The notes under the pieces are model-generated. The model ran no database searches. It had not been told where the DNA came from and worked only from the letters and a program-made list of their open reading frames with translations. From Ignavibacteria bacterium (GTDB taxonomy: Bacteria; Bacteroidota; Ignavibacteria; Ignavibacteriales; Melioribacteraceae): a stretch of 64,000 nt of DNA. Position numbers and translations under genes: made by a program. The stretch spans positions 1 through 64,000 of the forward strand of contig WPAE01000004.1 in the NCBI GenBank assembly GCA_009773205.1, read 5' to 3'. Below, piece by piece: positions 25,683 to 33,411 of this stretch. Position 1 is the first letter of the stretch; each line of letters starts with the position of its first letter.

Positions 25683-26261
25683 ATGAAAAAAATAAAAACA
25701 CTAATTATTACGACAGCTCTAGCCGTTGTTTTAACAAATGTAAATTTAGCCGAAGGGTTAAAAAAAGCAGATAGCTTTTCGTTGAAAGATTATAATGGAA
25801 AAACGCATTCGCTTTTGGATTATAAAAACTCTAGTGCAATTGTTTTGATTTATGTTTCTACTCAATGCCCGGTTTCCAATGCTTACAATGAAAGAATGGC
25901 TGATCTTTACGAATCTTACAAAGGTAAAAATGTTTCATTTATTGGAATTAACTCGAACAAAGCTGAAGACATTGAAGAAATTAAAAAACACGCAGCAGAA
26001 AACAATCTGCAATTCACAGTTTTGAAAGACATTAACAATGTTATTGCCGATAAGTTTGCTGCTTCTTTTACACCAGAAGTATATGTGCTAAACGACAAAC
26101 AAGAGATTGTTTATCACGGAAGAATAGATGATAACCGCAGGAAGGAAAATGTTCAAGTTTCTGATTTAAGCGACGCGCTTGATGAAATTCTTGCAGGGAA
26201 AAAAGTTACAAATCCAAAAACGAAAGCTTTTGGCTGTACAATTAAAAGAGTTGGCAAGTAA
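25683..26261 (+). CDS. Redoxin (AhpC/TSA-like) thioredoxin-fold protein, exported
   Basis: A 192-residue thioredoxin-fold protein with an N-terminal signal (KTLIITTALAVVLTNVNLAEG). The active-site region is STQCPVSNAYNERM, so it has a single peroxidatic-type Cys (C-P-V-S) rather than CxxC, as in redoxins of this group. FTPEVYVLNDKQEIVYHGRIDD supplies the cis-Pro strand. A strong AAGGAGGAAAG site precedes the ATG at 25683. It ends at ATG of the next gene (TAATG), so the two thiol proteins are coupled. Their periplasmic thiol-redox role is inferred. Confidence 0.85.
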   Translation: MKKIKTLIITTALAVVLTNVNLAEGLKKADSFSLKDYNGKTHSLLDYKNSSAIVLIYVSTQCPVSNAYNERMADLYESYKGKNVSFIGINSNKAEDIEEIKKHAAENNLQFTVLKDINNVIADKFAASFTPEVYVLNDKQEIVYHGRIDDNRRKENVQVSDLSDALDEILAGKKVTNPKTKAFGCTIKRVGK

Positions 26262-26746
26262 TGAAAAATAAGTTGATAATAGTTCTTTCGCTTTTGTTCG
26301 CAGCCTTAATAAATGCGCAAATAAAAATCGAAAAAATTGATAAAATTGGACTTGAAAAAATTATTAACGAGCGGAACGGAAAAGTTCTGCTCTTAAATAT
26401 ATGGGCCACTTGGTGCATTCCGTGCCGAGAGGAATTTCCAGATCTGGTGAGAATCTATAGAGAATTCGCTAAAGATAATGTTGAAGTAGTAGGAATCAGC
26501 ATAGACTTTCCTGAAGAAGTGAATCAAAAAGTTATACCGTTTCTAAAAAAACAAAAAGCTGGGTTTGTTAACTACATAACAGGTTTCAAAAATGATGAAG
26601 AACTGATTAACATTATTAACAAAGAATGGAATGGCGCAATACCAGCAACAATAATTTATAGCACAGATGGAAAGATGGTCTTGTTTATGGAAGGGAAAAA
26701 AACTTATAAAGAATTTAACGAAGCAATTGAAAACCAGCTTAAATAA
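26261..26746 (+). CDS. TlpA-type disulfide reductase, exported
   Basis: A 161-residue thioredoxin-like protein with a signal peptide (LIIVLSLLFAALINAQ) and the active site ATWCIPCREEFPDLV (CxPC). A cis-Pro segment follows near GAIPATIIY. It resembles TlpA/ResA proteins that reduce disulfides in the periplasm, for example in cytochrome c maturation. It is coupled to the redoxin gene upstream and converges with the YciI gene, whose stop lies 6 bases away. Confidence 0.88.
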   Translation: MKNKLIIVLSLLFAALINAQIKIEKIDKIGLEKIINERNGKVLLLNIWATWCIPCREEFPDLVRIYREFAKDNVEVVGISIDFPEEVNQKVIPFLKKQKAGFVNYITGFKNDEELINIINKEWNGAIPATIIYSTDGKMVLFMEGKKTYKEFNEAIENQLK

Positions 26747-26752
26747 TGCCGG

Positions 26753-27211
26753 CTATAGTTTATACTTTGTAATTTTCTCTACGTATTTCAAATATTCTTT
26801 TAATGCTGCAGAGCCATACCACGGAATTAACTCAACATCAAAAATTTTTGCGGCAACTGCCGGATCTGTATTAACCAACTCCTTAGCCTCTTCTATTGTT
26901 TTAACATCAAGTATAAACAAGCCTCTGTATTTCAAATCATTTTTTCCAAATGGACCAGCAGCAATAAGTTTATTCGCGTCAACTAACCTATTAATGTTTT
27001 TCATGTGTCCAGCAAATAAGCTGTCTCTTGTTTCTTTTTTTTCTATTACAGCCGGACCGGTTTTGAGAATTACAAAAACATAATTCTTCATTCCATAATT
27101 ATCTGCGCCCAAACTTTTGGCAAGTGTTGAATCGTATTGAGCATTTTTTGACTGCGCTAATGTTGTTAAAGAAAACAAAAAACAAAAAGTAACAAAAAGT
27201 AAACGCCTCAT
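26753..27211 (-). CDS. YciI-domain protein with signal peptide
   Basis: This 152-residue protein has a signal peptide (LLFVTFCFLFSLTTLAQS) followed by a YciI-like ferredoxin-fold domain (about 45-135). Visible parts are YVFVILKTGP, HMKNINRLVDANKLIAAGPF, LFILDVKTIEEAKELVNTDPAV and FDVELIPWYG. The His-containing helix and the GP(F) turn are typical. YciI proteins are usually cytoplasmic, so an exported version is noteworthy. It is separated by 6 bases from the photolyase gene on the same strand and may be cotranscribed with it. Confidence 0.8.
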   Translation of the reverse strand: MRRLLFVTFCFLFSLTTLAQSKNAQYDSTLAKSLGADNYGMKNYVFVILKTGPAVIEKKETRDSLFAGHMKNINRLVDANKLIAAGPFGKNDLKYRGLFILDVKTIEEAKELVNTDPAVAAKIFDVELIPWYGSAALKEYLKYVEKITKYKL

Positions 27212-27217
27212 TTTATT

Positions 27218-28555
27218 TTACCTCAGATGTTTTTGAATATATTTTTTTACATCAAACTTTTTGGCGCAGCCATTGTAATTCATGTATCTGATTTTTCCAT
27301 ACACAGCACGTTCAAACCAAGGACGGTCGTGTACACCACCGATTGACCATGCAATTCCAGTGTAGCCGTTTGGGTCGCGCCCATCCAATTCATATTTATC
27401 ATTTAAGTAGATCGCAATTTTCATAGCTTCTTCGGGTGATTTACTCCACTCAAGAATTTTTTTCGCCCAGTACATTCTCATATAGCCGTGCATTTTGCCG
27501 GATGCAACCATTTCAAGCTGTGCGGCATTCCAAAGATCCTCGTGAGTTTTAGCTAATTCAAATTCTTCCAAGTCATAGATATAATCACGCTTGTCTTTGC
27601 GGTGAATATTTAACGATTCCTGTGCCCAAGGATGAAACCCTTCGAATGAATCATAGTTCTTGTTGAAGAAACAAAAGTTATCCGAAAGTTCTCGCCGGAC
27701 AATCATTTCTTCCAAGAAATCTTTGTGCGATTCTTCATTCTCTGTTAACGGCTGAATTACGAGTGCAACCCTTTGCGGCGCTATATGCCCAAAATGAAAA
27801 TATGGAGAGAGATTCGATTGAGCATCATGAGTTGGAAAGTTTCTGTCTGTCGCATATTTGGTAAACTTATTCTTAATAAATTCTTGTAAAATATTATGAG
27901 CAGCCATTTCACCGGGAATTAACCAATCAATCTCTTTAACATCTTTGTTTACGTTTAGCAAATCGTAAATTTTTTTCCATTCAATCTTTACTTGGTTGAT
28001 ATTATTCTTCATCTTTTGCAGAGAAGGAAGCTCATCTAAAAATTCTGGCAGAAGTTTATGAATCTTTGTCCGTATTGTATAAGCGGCAAACTCTTGTTTA
28101 GCGGAAACTTGATGAAATGGAACAATGTTGTGTGCATCAACTTCACAAAAGGGAATATCAATTTTATCGGCAACAGATTTTTTCCATCCTCTGGAAATCT
28201 TTAACGGATTAAAATCCGCGATTAGCAATGATGCGTTTATGGATTCTAAGAATTTGGGAATTTCAATTTCGGCATCGCCTACAGTTAAAACAAAGTGAAT
28301 GTTATGCCTGCATAACTCACCTTCAACTTCTTGCAATCCTTTAATCATAAACCCATACTGGCGGAGTGTTGCATCTAAAAAATTTGAGACAAGATTAAAC
28401 ACTACGAAAAGAGAAGTGTTTTTCTCGATTGCTTTGCTTTGCGCGTAAATTAAAGCCCAGTTATCATGTGCGCGCTGATCTCGCTGCATCCAATAAACAA
28501 CCGGACCAATTTTATCTTTTCCTTCTTGAAGAATTCTTAACCGCTTGAGATTCAT
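27218..28555 (-). CDS. phrB: Deoxyribodipyrimidine photolyase, class II
   Basis: A 445-residue flavoenzyme that repairs cyclobutane pyrimidine dimers with light. The N-terminal Rossmann domain has PVVYWMQRDQRAHDNWAL. The FAD domain ends with GYTGIAWSIGGVHDRPWFERAVYGKIRYMNYNGCAKKFDV, of which the WSIGG-HD and GKIRYMNYxGCxxKFD elements are diagnostic of class II rather than class I. Length is typical. A YciI gene follows closely on the same strand. Confidence 0.94.
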   Translation of the reverse strand: MNLKRLRILQEGKDKIGPVVYWMQRDQRAHDNWALIYAQSKAIEKNTSLFVVFNLVSNFLDATLRQYGFMIKGLQEVEGELCRHNIHFVLTVGDAEIEIPKFLESINASLLIADFNPLKISRGWKKSVADKIDIPFCEVDAHNIVPFHQVSAKQEFAAYTIRTKIHKLLPEFLDELPSLQKMKNNINQVKIEWKKIYDLLNVNKDVKEIDWLIPGEMAAHNILQEFIKNKFTKYATDRNFPTHDAQSNLSPYFHFGHIAPQRVALVIQPLTENEESHKDFLEEMIVRRELSDNFCFFNKNYDSFEGFHPWAQESLNIHRKDKRDYIYDLEEFELAKTHEDLWNAAQLEMVASGKMHGYMRMYWAKKILEWSKSPEEAMKIAIYLNDKYELDGRDPNGYTGIAWSIGGVHDRPWFERAVYGKIRYMNYNGCAKKFDVKKYIQKHLR

Positions 28556-28706
28556 ATTAAATTACTATGTAAACGATGATATTAATATAGGGAAATGGAA
28601 TAAAAGGTTACGCGTTTAGATATAAAGTTTCTGAATTTTACGAATCAATTTCACTCAAAAGTATAGCGTGGCAACTTGGTACGGAGGAATTTACAATAAC
28701 TAAGTT

Positions 28707-28739
28707 AAAGCCGCGCATTTTAGTGCGGCTTTCTTTTTC
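28707..28739 (+). terminator. Strong hairpin with T tract upstream of cstA
   Basis: AAAGCCGC (28707-28714) pairs with GCGGCTTT (28725-28732), and the stem can extend by two more pairs. CTTTTTCC follows. On the plus strand no gene precedes it: the photolyase runs the other way and starts at 28555. It may therefore end a small RNA from 28560-28706 or act as an attenuator in the cstA leader, 73 bases before the cstA ATG. Confidence 0.7.
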
Positions 28740-28811
28740 CCGCTGTGGTTTTCATTTATCAAGTAAACTCTTATTTTATCCCGCAAACAAAACCTATTCC
28801 AAGAGAATAAA

Positions 28812-30530
28812 ATGAACATTCTATTTATTGTAGCCGGCGCCGCACTGACATTTATTTTCTTCTACAAAACTTACGGCGCATTTCTCGCAAAAAAAGTTTT
28901 TAAACTAAATGATAAAAGACAAACACCGGCGGTAAGTTGTAATGATGGCGTTGATTTCGTTCCTGCTGAATCTAAATTTTTAATGGGACAGCATTTCTCG
29001 GCAATTGCAGCAGCGGGTCCAATTACCGGACCAATTATAGCAGGCGTAATGTTCGGCTGGGTCCCTGCTCTAATATGGATTGTGCTTGGTTCAGTATTTA
29101 TCGGCGGCGTACACGATATGGGCTCTATTGTTGCATCTATCCGCTATAAAGCAAAATCTATTACAGAAGTTGTTAAAGCAAACGTTTCCAAGCGTGCTTG
29201 GATTTTATTTATGTTGTTCATTTGGATTACACTTGTTTATGTCGTTGTAGCATTTACCGATGTTACCTCAAGCTCTTTTGTTGGAACAATAACACTTGAG
29301 AATGGGGAAAAAGTAGGCGGAGGCGCAATAGCAGCATCATCTCTTCTTTATTTGATACTTCCGGTAATTATGGGTGTTCTTCTAAAGAAAACCAAATTAT
29401 CACTTACGCTTGCTACAATTATTTTTCTTCCTTTGGTAGGCGTTTCTATTTGGATTGGTCCTTCAATAGCGTTTGATCTTGAAAGCTGGTTTAATTTATC
29501 TCCGCACCAGACACAAAAAGTTTGGAATGGATTTATTCTTGCTTACTGTTTTTTAGCTTCAATAATTCCTGTTTGGTTATTGCTTCAGCCGCGCGGACAC
29601 TTAGGCGGCTATTTTCTTTACACCGCTCTTGCAGCTTCAGCGGTTGGGTTAATCTTCGGCGGATTTTCAATTCAGTATCCAGCATTTACCGCTTCTTATG
29701 CCAATGTTGAAAATTTCTGGTTTCTGATGTTTCCGGTTCTGTTTATTACTGTTGCGTGCGGCGCTTGTTCCGGCTTTCACTCGCTTGTTGGTTCTGGAAC
29801 AACATCTAAGCAGCTTGCAAAAGAAAGCGATGCAAAGGTTGTTGGCTATGGAATGATGCTGCTTGAAGGTATGGTTGCAGTTGTTTCTTTAGCGTGCGTT
29901 ATGATTCTTGCCAAAGACAGCGCTCTAATAAAAAGCTCTCCAAATTTTATTTATGCTTCTGGTATTGGTCAGTTTGTTCAGCTAATTGGAATTCCCGCCG
30001 CACTTGGTATTTCTTTTGGCTTGATGGCATTTACTACTTTTGTTTACGATACTCTTGATGTTTGCACTCGTTTGTGTCGTTACATCATTGAAGAACTTTC
30101 CGGCTGGAAAACTAAATTCAGCAAGTATTTTGCTACGGGCATTTCTATTCTAGTTCCTCTTTTGTTTGTAACTTCAACAATGAATGACGAAGCAGGTAAC
30201 CCGATTCCCGCTTGGAAAATGTTTTGGAGCATCTTTGGCGCGTGCAACCAAATGCTTGCTGCTTTAGCTTTAATTGGAATAACAGTATGGCTTTATAAAA
30301 CAGCAGAAAATAAATATGCATGGATAGTTTCATTTCTTCCTGCTGTATGGATGTTCTTAATGAGCAATTGGGCGTTTTTAGTTCTTATGCGCGATGGCTG
30401 GTTTAATACAGGCAGCTTTGTATTTACAGGAAACCCTGTACCGATAGTTTCTCTTATCTTATTAACTCTTTCCGTTACCATTGCAGCAGAAACGGCTTAC
30501 GCAGTTGTATTGAGGAAAAACAAAGCGTAA
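28812..30530 (+). CDS. cstA: Carbon starvation protein CstA family transporter
   Basis: A 572-residue inner-membrane protein with about 15 to 16 helices. Signatures include GVDFVPAESKFLMGQHFSAIAAAGPITGP near the N-terminus, FIGGVHDMGSI, GACSGFHSLVGSGTTSKQL and FVYDTLDVCTRL. CstA-family proteins import pyruvate or peptides during carbon limitation. It is shorter than E. coli CstA (about 700 residues) but matches the compact Bacteroidota form. A hairpin with a T tract lies in the leader region and may regulate it. Confidence 0.93.
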   Translation: MNILFIVAGAALTFIFFYKTYGAFLAKKVFKLNDKRQTPAVSCNDGVDFVPAESKFLMGQHFSAIAAAGPITGPIIAGVMFGWVPALIWIVLGSVFIGGVHDMGSIVASIRYKAKSITEVVKANVSKRAWILFMLFIWITLVYVVVAFTDVTSSSFVGTITLENGEKVGGGAIAASSLLYLILPVIMGVLLKKTKLSLTLATIIFLPLVGVSIWIGPSIAFDLESWFNLSPHQTQKVWNGFILAYCFLASIIPVWLLLQPRGHLGGYFLYTALAASAVGLIFGGFSIQYPAFTASYANVENFWFLMFPVLFITVACGACSGFHSLVGSGTTSKQLAKESDAKVVGYGMMLLEGMVAVVSLACVMILAKDSALIKSSPNFIYASGIGQFVQLIGIPAALGISFGLMAFTTFVYDTLDVCTRLCRYIIEELSGWKTKFSKYFATGISILVPLLFVTSTMNDEAGNPIPAWKMFWSIFGACNQMLAALALIGITVWLYKTAENKYAWIVSFLPAVWMFLMSNWAFLVLMRDGWFNTGSFVFTGNPVPIVSLILLTLSVTIAAETAYAVVLRKNKA

Positions 30531-30621
30531 GGCATTTCACAGAGATACACAGAAAATTCACCGGGTTACAAAGTGTCAACGCTACATTCGGACTGCTCGG
30601 CGTAACGGCTAGTTAGGCGTT

Positions 30622-31026
30622 TTATTTATTGTATTCTTTTAAAATTCTTTTTATACATCTGGAAGACGATTTTTTAATATCATACCCCCAAAGCCTAATA
30701 ACCCGCCAACCGTTTTTCCGTAATTCTTTAGTAACGATTTTATCTCGCTGTTTATTCCTATTTATTTTATTAATCCAGTAGTTCGTATTTGTTTGAGGCA
30801 TGATAAATCTTGTGGGATGTTTATGCCAAAAATCTGAATCAATGAAGACAACAATTTTTTTCCTTCGAAAAACTATATCAGGGCTGCCAATAATATTATT
30901 TGCGTGAGTTGAAAAATATATTCCAGCATTTTTCAATTCTCTCATTATTATCTTTTCAGGAATGGTTCCCTTTGAGCGAATATTTTGCATATTCTTTTTT
31001 CTTTGCGCCGGAGTTAAATTGTCCAT
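30622..31026 (-). CDS. vsr: Very short patch repair endonuclease
   Basis: A 134-residue Vsr endonuclease, which nicks at T:G mismatches made by deamination of 5-methylcytosine. Visible motifs are SKGTIPEKIIMRELKNAG, GSPDIVFRRKKIVVFIDSDFWH (catalytic Asp and metal-site residues), and the C-terminal KNGWRVIRLWGYDIKK. Vsr genes normally accompany C5-cytosine methyltransferases, as here. The start ATG shares one base with the stop of the PLD endonuclease gene. Confidence 0.95.
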   Translation of the reverse strand: MDNLTPAQRKKNMQNIRSKGTIPEKIIMRELKNAGIYFSTHANNIIGSPDIVFRRKKIVVFIDSDFWHKHPTRFIMPQTNTNYWINKINRNKQRDKIVTKELRKNGWRVIRLWGYDIKKSSSRCIKRILKEYNK

Positions 31027-32012
31027 TAGTGAGAGGAGAAATCCATATAATAATTTTCATCGTCAATTTTATAAAAAGCTACATCTGTTCTTCCATAGTG
31101 TAACAAGTTTTCTTTAGTGATAAAGGCACCATTTGCTAAACCTAAACGATGTCTGAAATATTCTCCAAGAATGCTGTTGTTATGAGGGGTTTCAATTGCT
31201 GCACCCATTTCATTTTTTTGTGCTCTCGTGCAAATAAGAGTTTTGTTATCATCAGTTAGAACAGTAAAATGTGTTGATTTGATTGGGAAAAAATCACTCC
31301 GATAAACTTCTGGGGGAAGTTGGATATATGCTTGGTTAGGTTCTCTTCCATCTCTCTGCCCCCAATTTAATCCACCCTTATTATGAATGTTTCCACTTCT
31401 GTCTAATAAAGAAACGGTTATACTTTCTAATGTCGTGAAATCTGGTTGAAAGATAGGCGTAGTTTCCGTAGCTGGAGCTTCAGCCAATTCTTTTGGTCTT
31501 CTTCGATAGACGCGGTCATTAAAAATCTGTATCAAATTTTCTGAATCTGGATGCTCACAATAAATAGAATCACCAACCATACTTTCGAAATATGTAAGGG
31601 CAGCACGACTGTCACATTCTGTTAAAACCTCTTTTTGCTTTCTTTCATTGAATGCAGTTTGAGTGTAATTTGCGGAACCAAGAAAACTCAAACGAGGTTC
31701 ATCGTCAGCTAACCAAAGATACATTTTTGAATGTGCAGGTGGTGTGATGGTTCTGTAACTGCACTGAAATCGACCACCAAAATCATTCACAATTTGTTTA
31801 AAACCATTGTGATTGCTAACAGAAATACCTTCGGCAGAACTCATACCAATGATTAATTTAATTTCAATATCTGCCCTACCAAGATTATTCAATTCAGTTA
31901 AATGGTGGAACGCCATAGCAGACGTTGCATATCCCGAAACAATTAAAAGTTTGTTACTGCCACTTTGAACAGGGTCAATAAGAATATTATTAAAAAGATT
32001 ATTTGTTATCAT
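31026..32012 (-). CDS. NgoFVII-like restriction endonuclease (PLD family)
   Basis: A 328-residue protein of the phospholipase-D superfamily of restriction enzymes. It has an N-terminal VSGYATSAMAFHHL strand-helix unit and the HKD-type catalytic segment AHSKMYLWLADDEPRLSFLGSANYTQTAF, with His, Lys and the downstream Ser/Asn. The C-terminal region (about 200-328) would carry DNA recognition. One HKD motif is present, so it should work as a dimer as in BfiI. ATG at 32012 overlaps the methyltransferase stop (ATGA), which marks original linkage of these two genes. NgoFVII cuts GCSGC; the site here is unknown. Confidence 0.85.
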   Translation of the reverse strand: MITNNLFNNILIDPVQSGSNKLLIVSGYATSAMAFHHLTELNNLGRADIEIKLIIGMSSAEGISVSNHNGFKQIVNDFGGRFQCSYRTITPPAHSKMYLWLADDEPRLSFLGSANYTQTAFNERKQKEVLTECDSRAALTYFESMVGDSIYCEHPDSENLIQIFNDRVYRRRPKELAEAPATETTPIFQPDFTTLESITVSLLDRSGNIHNKGGLNWGQRDGREPNQAYIQLPPEVYRSDFFPIKSTHFTVLTDDNKTLICTRAQKNEMGAAIETPHNNSILGEYFRHRLGLANGAFITKENLLHYGRTDVAFYKIDDENYYMDFSSH

Positions 32013-32380
32013 AGAATTCCACAAGCAGATTTTTGATATGTGTTTTCGGTCTTTTCAAAGATTGTGTATTGCTCTTTCATAGAAGAAACATTATAGATTA
32101 CTTGATGTTGGCGATGTATAAAAGGAGTTATATTACAATCAATAGAATCATATTCAATTTTTGCAAAACTTTTTAGCAAAGCCTCGAAAATAATTTTAAC
32201 GCCCATCGGAGGAACAGCCATGCCTATTTGTTTTCTTACACTTTCTTTTGAGCCGCAGAATTCAAAGTTATCTGGAAAGGTCTGTAATCTTGCTCTTTCT
32301 CTGTTGGTCAGTGCTCTATTTTCTTTCCAATGGTAAACGTGAGTTCCGCCGCCGCTGCCGGTAATTGTGTAAGAAGGTTT
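32009..32380 (-). CDS. C5-cytosine methyltransferase, C-terminal part (motifs IX-X)
   Basis: This open frame of 123 codons carries the second part of a C5 DNA methyltransferase: PSYTITGSGGGTHVYHW, RALTNRERARLQTFPDNFEF (motif IX region) and SVRKQIGMAVPPMGVKI (motif X), then a variable tail. The first part lies at 33408-34148. No ATG, GTG or TTG occurs before motif IX; TAA codons sit directly upstream (32381-32383 and 32405-32407), and the first ATG (32221) is inside motif X. The fragment is therefore either dead or started unusually (ATT or CTG). Two-subunit enzymes split at this same place are known (M.AquI), so a working heterodimer cannot be excluded. Confidence 0.75.
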   Translation of the reverse strand, partial: KPSYTITGSGGGTHVYHWKENRALTNRERARLQTFPDNFEFCGSKESVRKQIGMAVPPMGVKIIFEALLKSFAKIEYDSIDCNITPFIHRQHQVIYNVSSMKEQYTIFEKTENTYQKSACGIL

Positions 32381-32404
32381 TTAGATTTGAACCGTATAGA
32401 AGGT

Positions 32405-32650
32405 TTATTGTTGTGGTAAAATTCGGTGGATGTATTCTATAACTTCGTTTTCTCTGCTATTCGGTGAGTCTTCTTCAAGTGCATTACATTTTTCACAATG
32501 ATTTTCGGTTATTGGATGGATATAATTTTCAACACATTCGCAATCCCAATATTCCAGATTAAGAGTTATATCTCCAACTATTTCAATTCTCTCATTCATA
32601 TCATTATATACAGTTGTAAGAATTCCATCTCTCACAATTTTGTTCACCAT
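32405..32650 (-). CDS. Small Cys-rich protein within the R-M island
   Basis: An 81-residue protein I do not recognise. Its middle has possible zinc ligands (CECVENYIH, then HCEKC about 12 residues later) and its ends are acidic or helical (RENEVIEYIHRIL). The start overlaps the stop of the DUF3883-like gene by 7 bases, so it is translationally coupled. It is in the same frame as the methyltransferase C-terminal part, separated from it by two TAA codons. It may be a regulator or accessory subunit of the neighbouring nuclease; that is speculation. Confidence 0.55.
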   Translation of the reverse strand: MVNKIVRDGILTTVYNDMNERIEIVGDITLNLEYWDCECVENYIHPITENHCEKCNALEEDSPNSRENEVIEYIHRILPQQ

Positions 32651-33411
32651 TCTTTCGCTCCAACGTGATAACTTGTTTGACTAGAAGTAATAGTTTTTCT
32701 ATCAAATTGGAAATATTCTACTGGATTGAAATACAAGTTAAGCTTTGGTTCTTGTATTAAATTACTTACGACAATAAGTGCATACTCATTTTTGTATTCA
32801 CGTGCAGTCTTAAATTCCTTTTCAGTAAATCTAATTCCACCATAATTTGTTTTGATCCCTTTAATCTCTACAAGAATATATTTTCTATCAACATCAATCT
32901 GGAAATCATAACCATCGCCAAACATTCTTGCATCCTCAATTATTCCGTTGCTAAAGGGCTCAATTGATTTGTAATTATTTAGGAAATATTCTTCGGCTTC
33001 CAATCCAGTCATTTGAAGTTGTTTAAATCTAGATTTGAAAACCGGACTAACTCCTTCAACTGATAAGTCTTGTATTCTGTATTTTTCCTTTATGAACAGT
33101 TTAACAATATTACAGAACGAGAATAAATCTAAATTCCCAAATAAATTATCTATCAATATTTTTCTATGGATATAAGCATTCCCTTTTTGCCACCATCCTT
33201 TTCGTTTATTTTCAAAAAAGGGATCAAATAGATCTTGCCGATTTTTTACAGTTCCACTTGTTTCGGCAATTCCAATCTTCACTATGTAATTATAAAATTC
33301 TGTTTTTGTTTTACATCCAAAACACTTGATAAATCCCATATCGTATTTTGCTAACCCATATCCAATCAAATTGAGGATCTCATAGTTCTTATGTTTATAG
33401 TTCGAATTCAA
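32644..33411 (-). CDS. DUF3883-like nuclease candidate in R-M island
   Basis: A 255-residue protein whose C-terminal third matches the DUF3883 (NOV C-terminal) type of PD-(D/E)xK-like domain: GYDFQIDVDRKYILVEIKGIK, then GIRFTEKEFKTAREYKNEYALIVVSN. The VEIKG and upstream Asp would form the metal site. The N-terminal two thirds (about 1-140), with FGCKTKTEFYNYI and WWQKGNAYIHR, could recognise DNA. It starts with TTG, overlapping the TGA of the methyltransferase first part (TTGA). Its position inside a methyltransferase suggests that it is a restriction enzyme or an inserted defence gene. Confidence 0.7.
   Translation of the reverse strand: MNSNYKHKNYEILNLIGYGLAKYDMGFIKCFGCKTKTEFYNYIVKIGIAETSGTVKNRQDLFDPFFENKRKGWWQKGNAYIHRKILIDNLFGNLDLFSFCNIVKLFIKEKYRIQDLSVEGVSPVFKSRFKQLQMTGLEAEEYFLNNYKSIEPFSNGIIEDARMFGDGYDFQIDVDRKYILVEIKGIKTNYGGIRFTEKEFKTAREYKNEYALIVVSNLIQEPKLNLYFNPVEYFQFDRKTITSSQTSYHVGAKEW

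Noticed and set aside
32009-32221. A separate 70-residue gene starting at ATG 32221
   Set aside because: Its start lies inside methyltransferase motif X (QIGMAVPP), and the conserved sequence continues upstream in the same frame, so it is the tail of the methyltransferase part and not a gene of its own.
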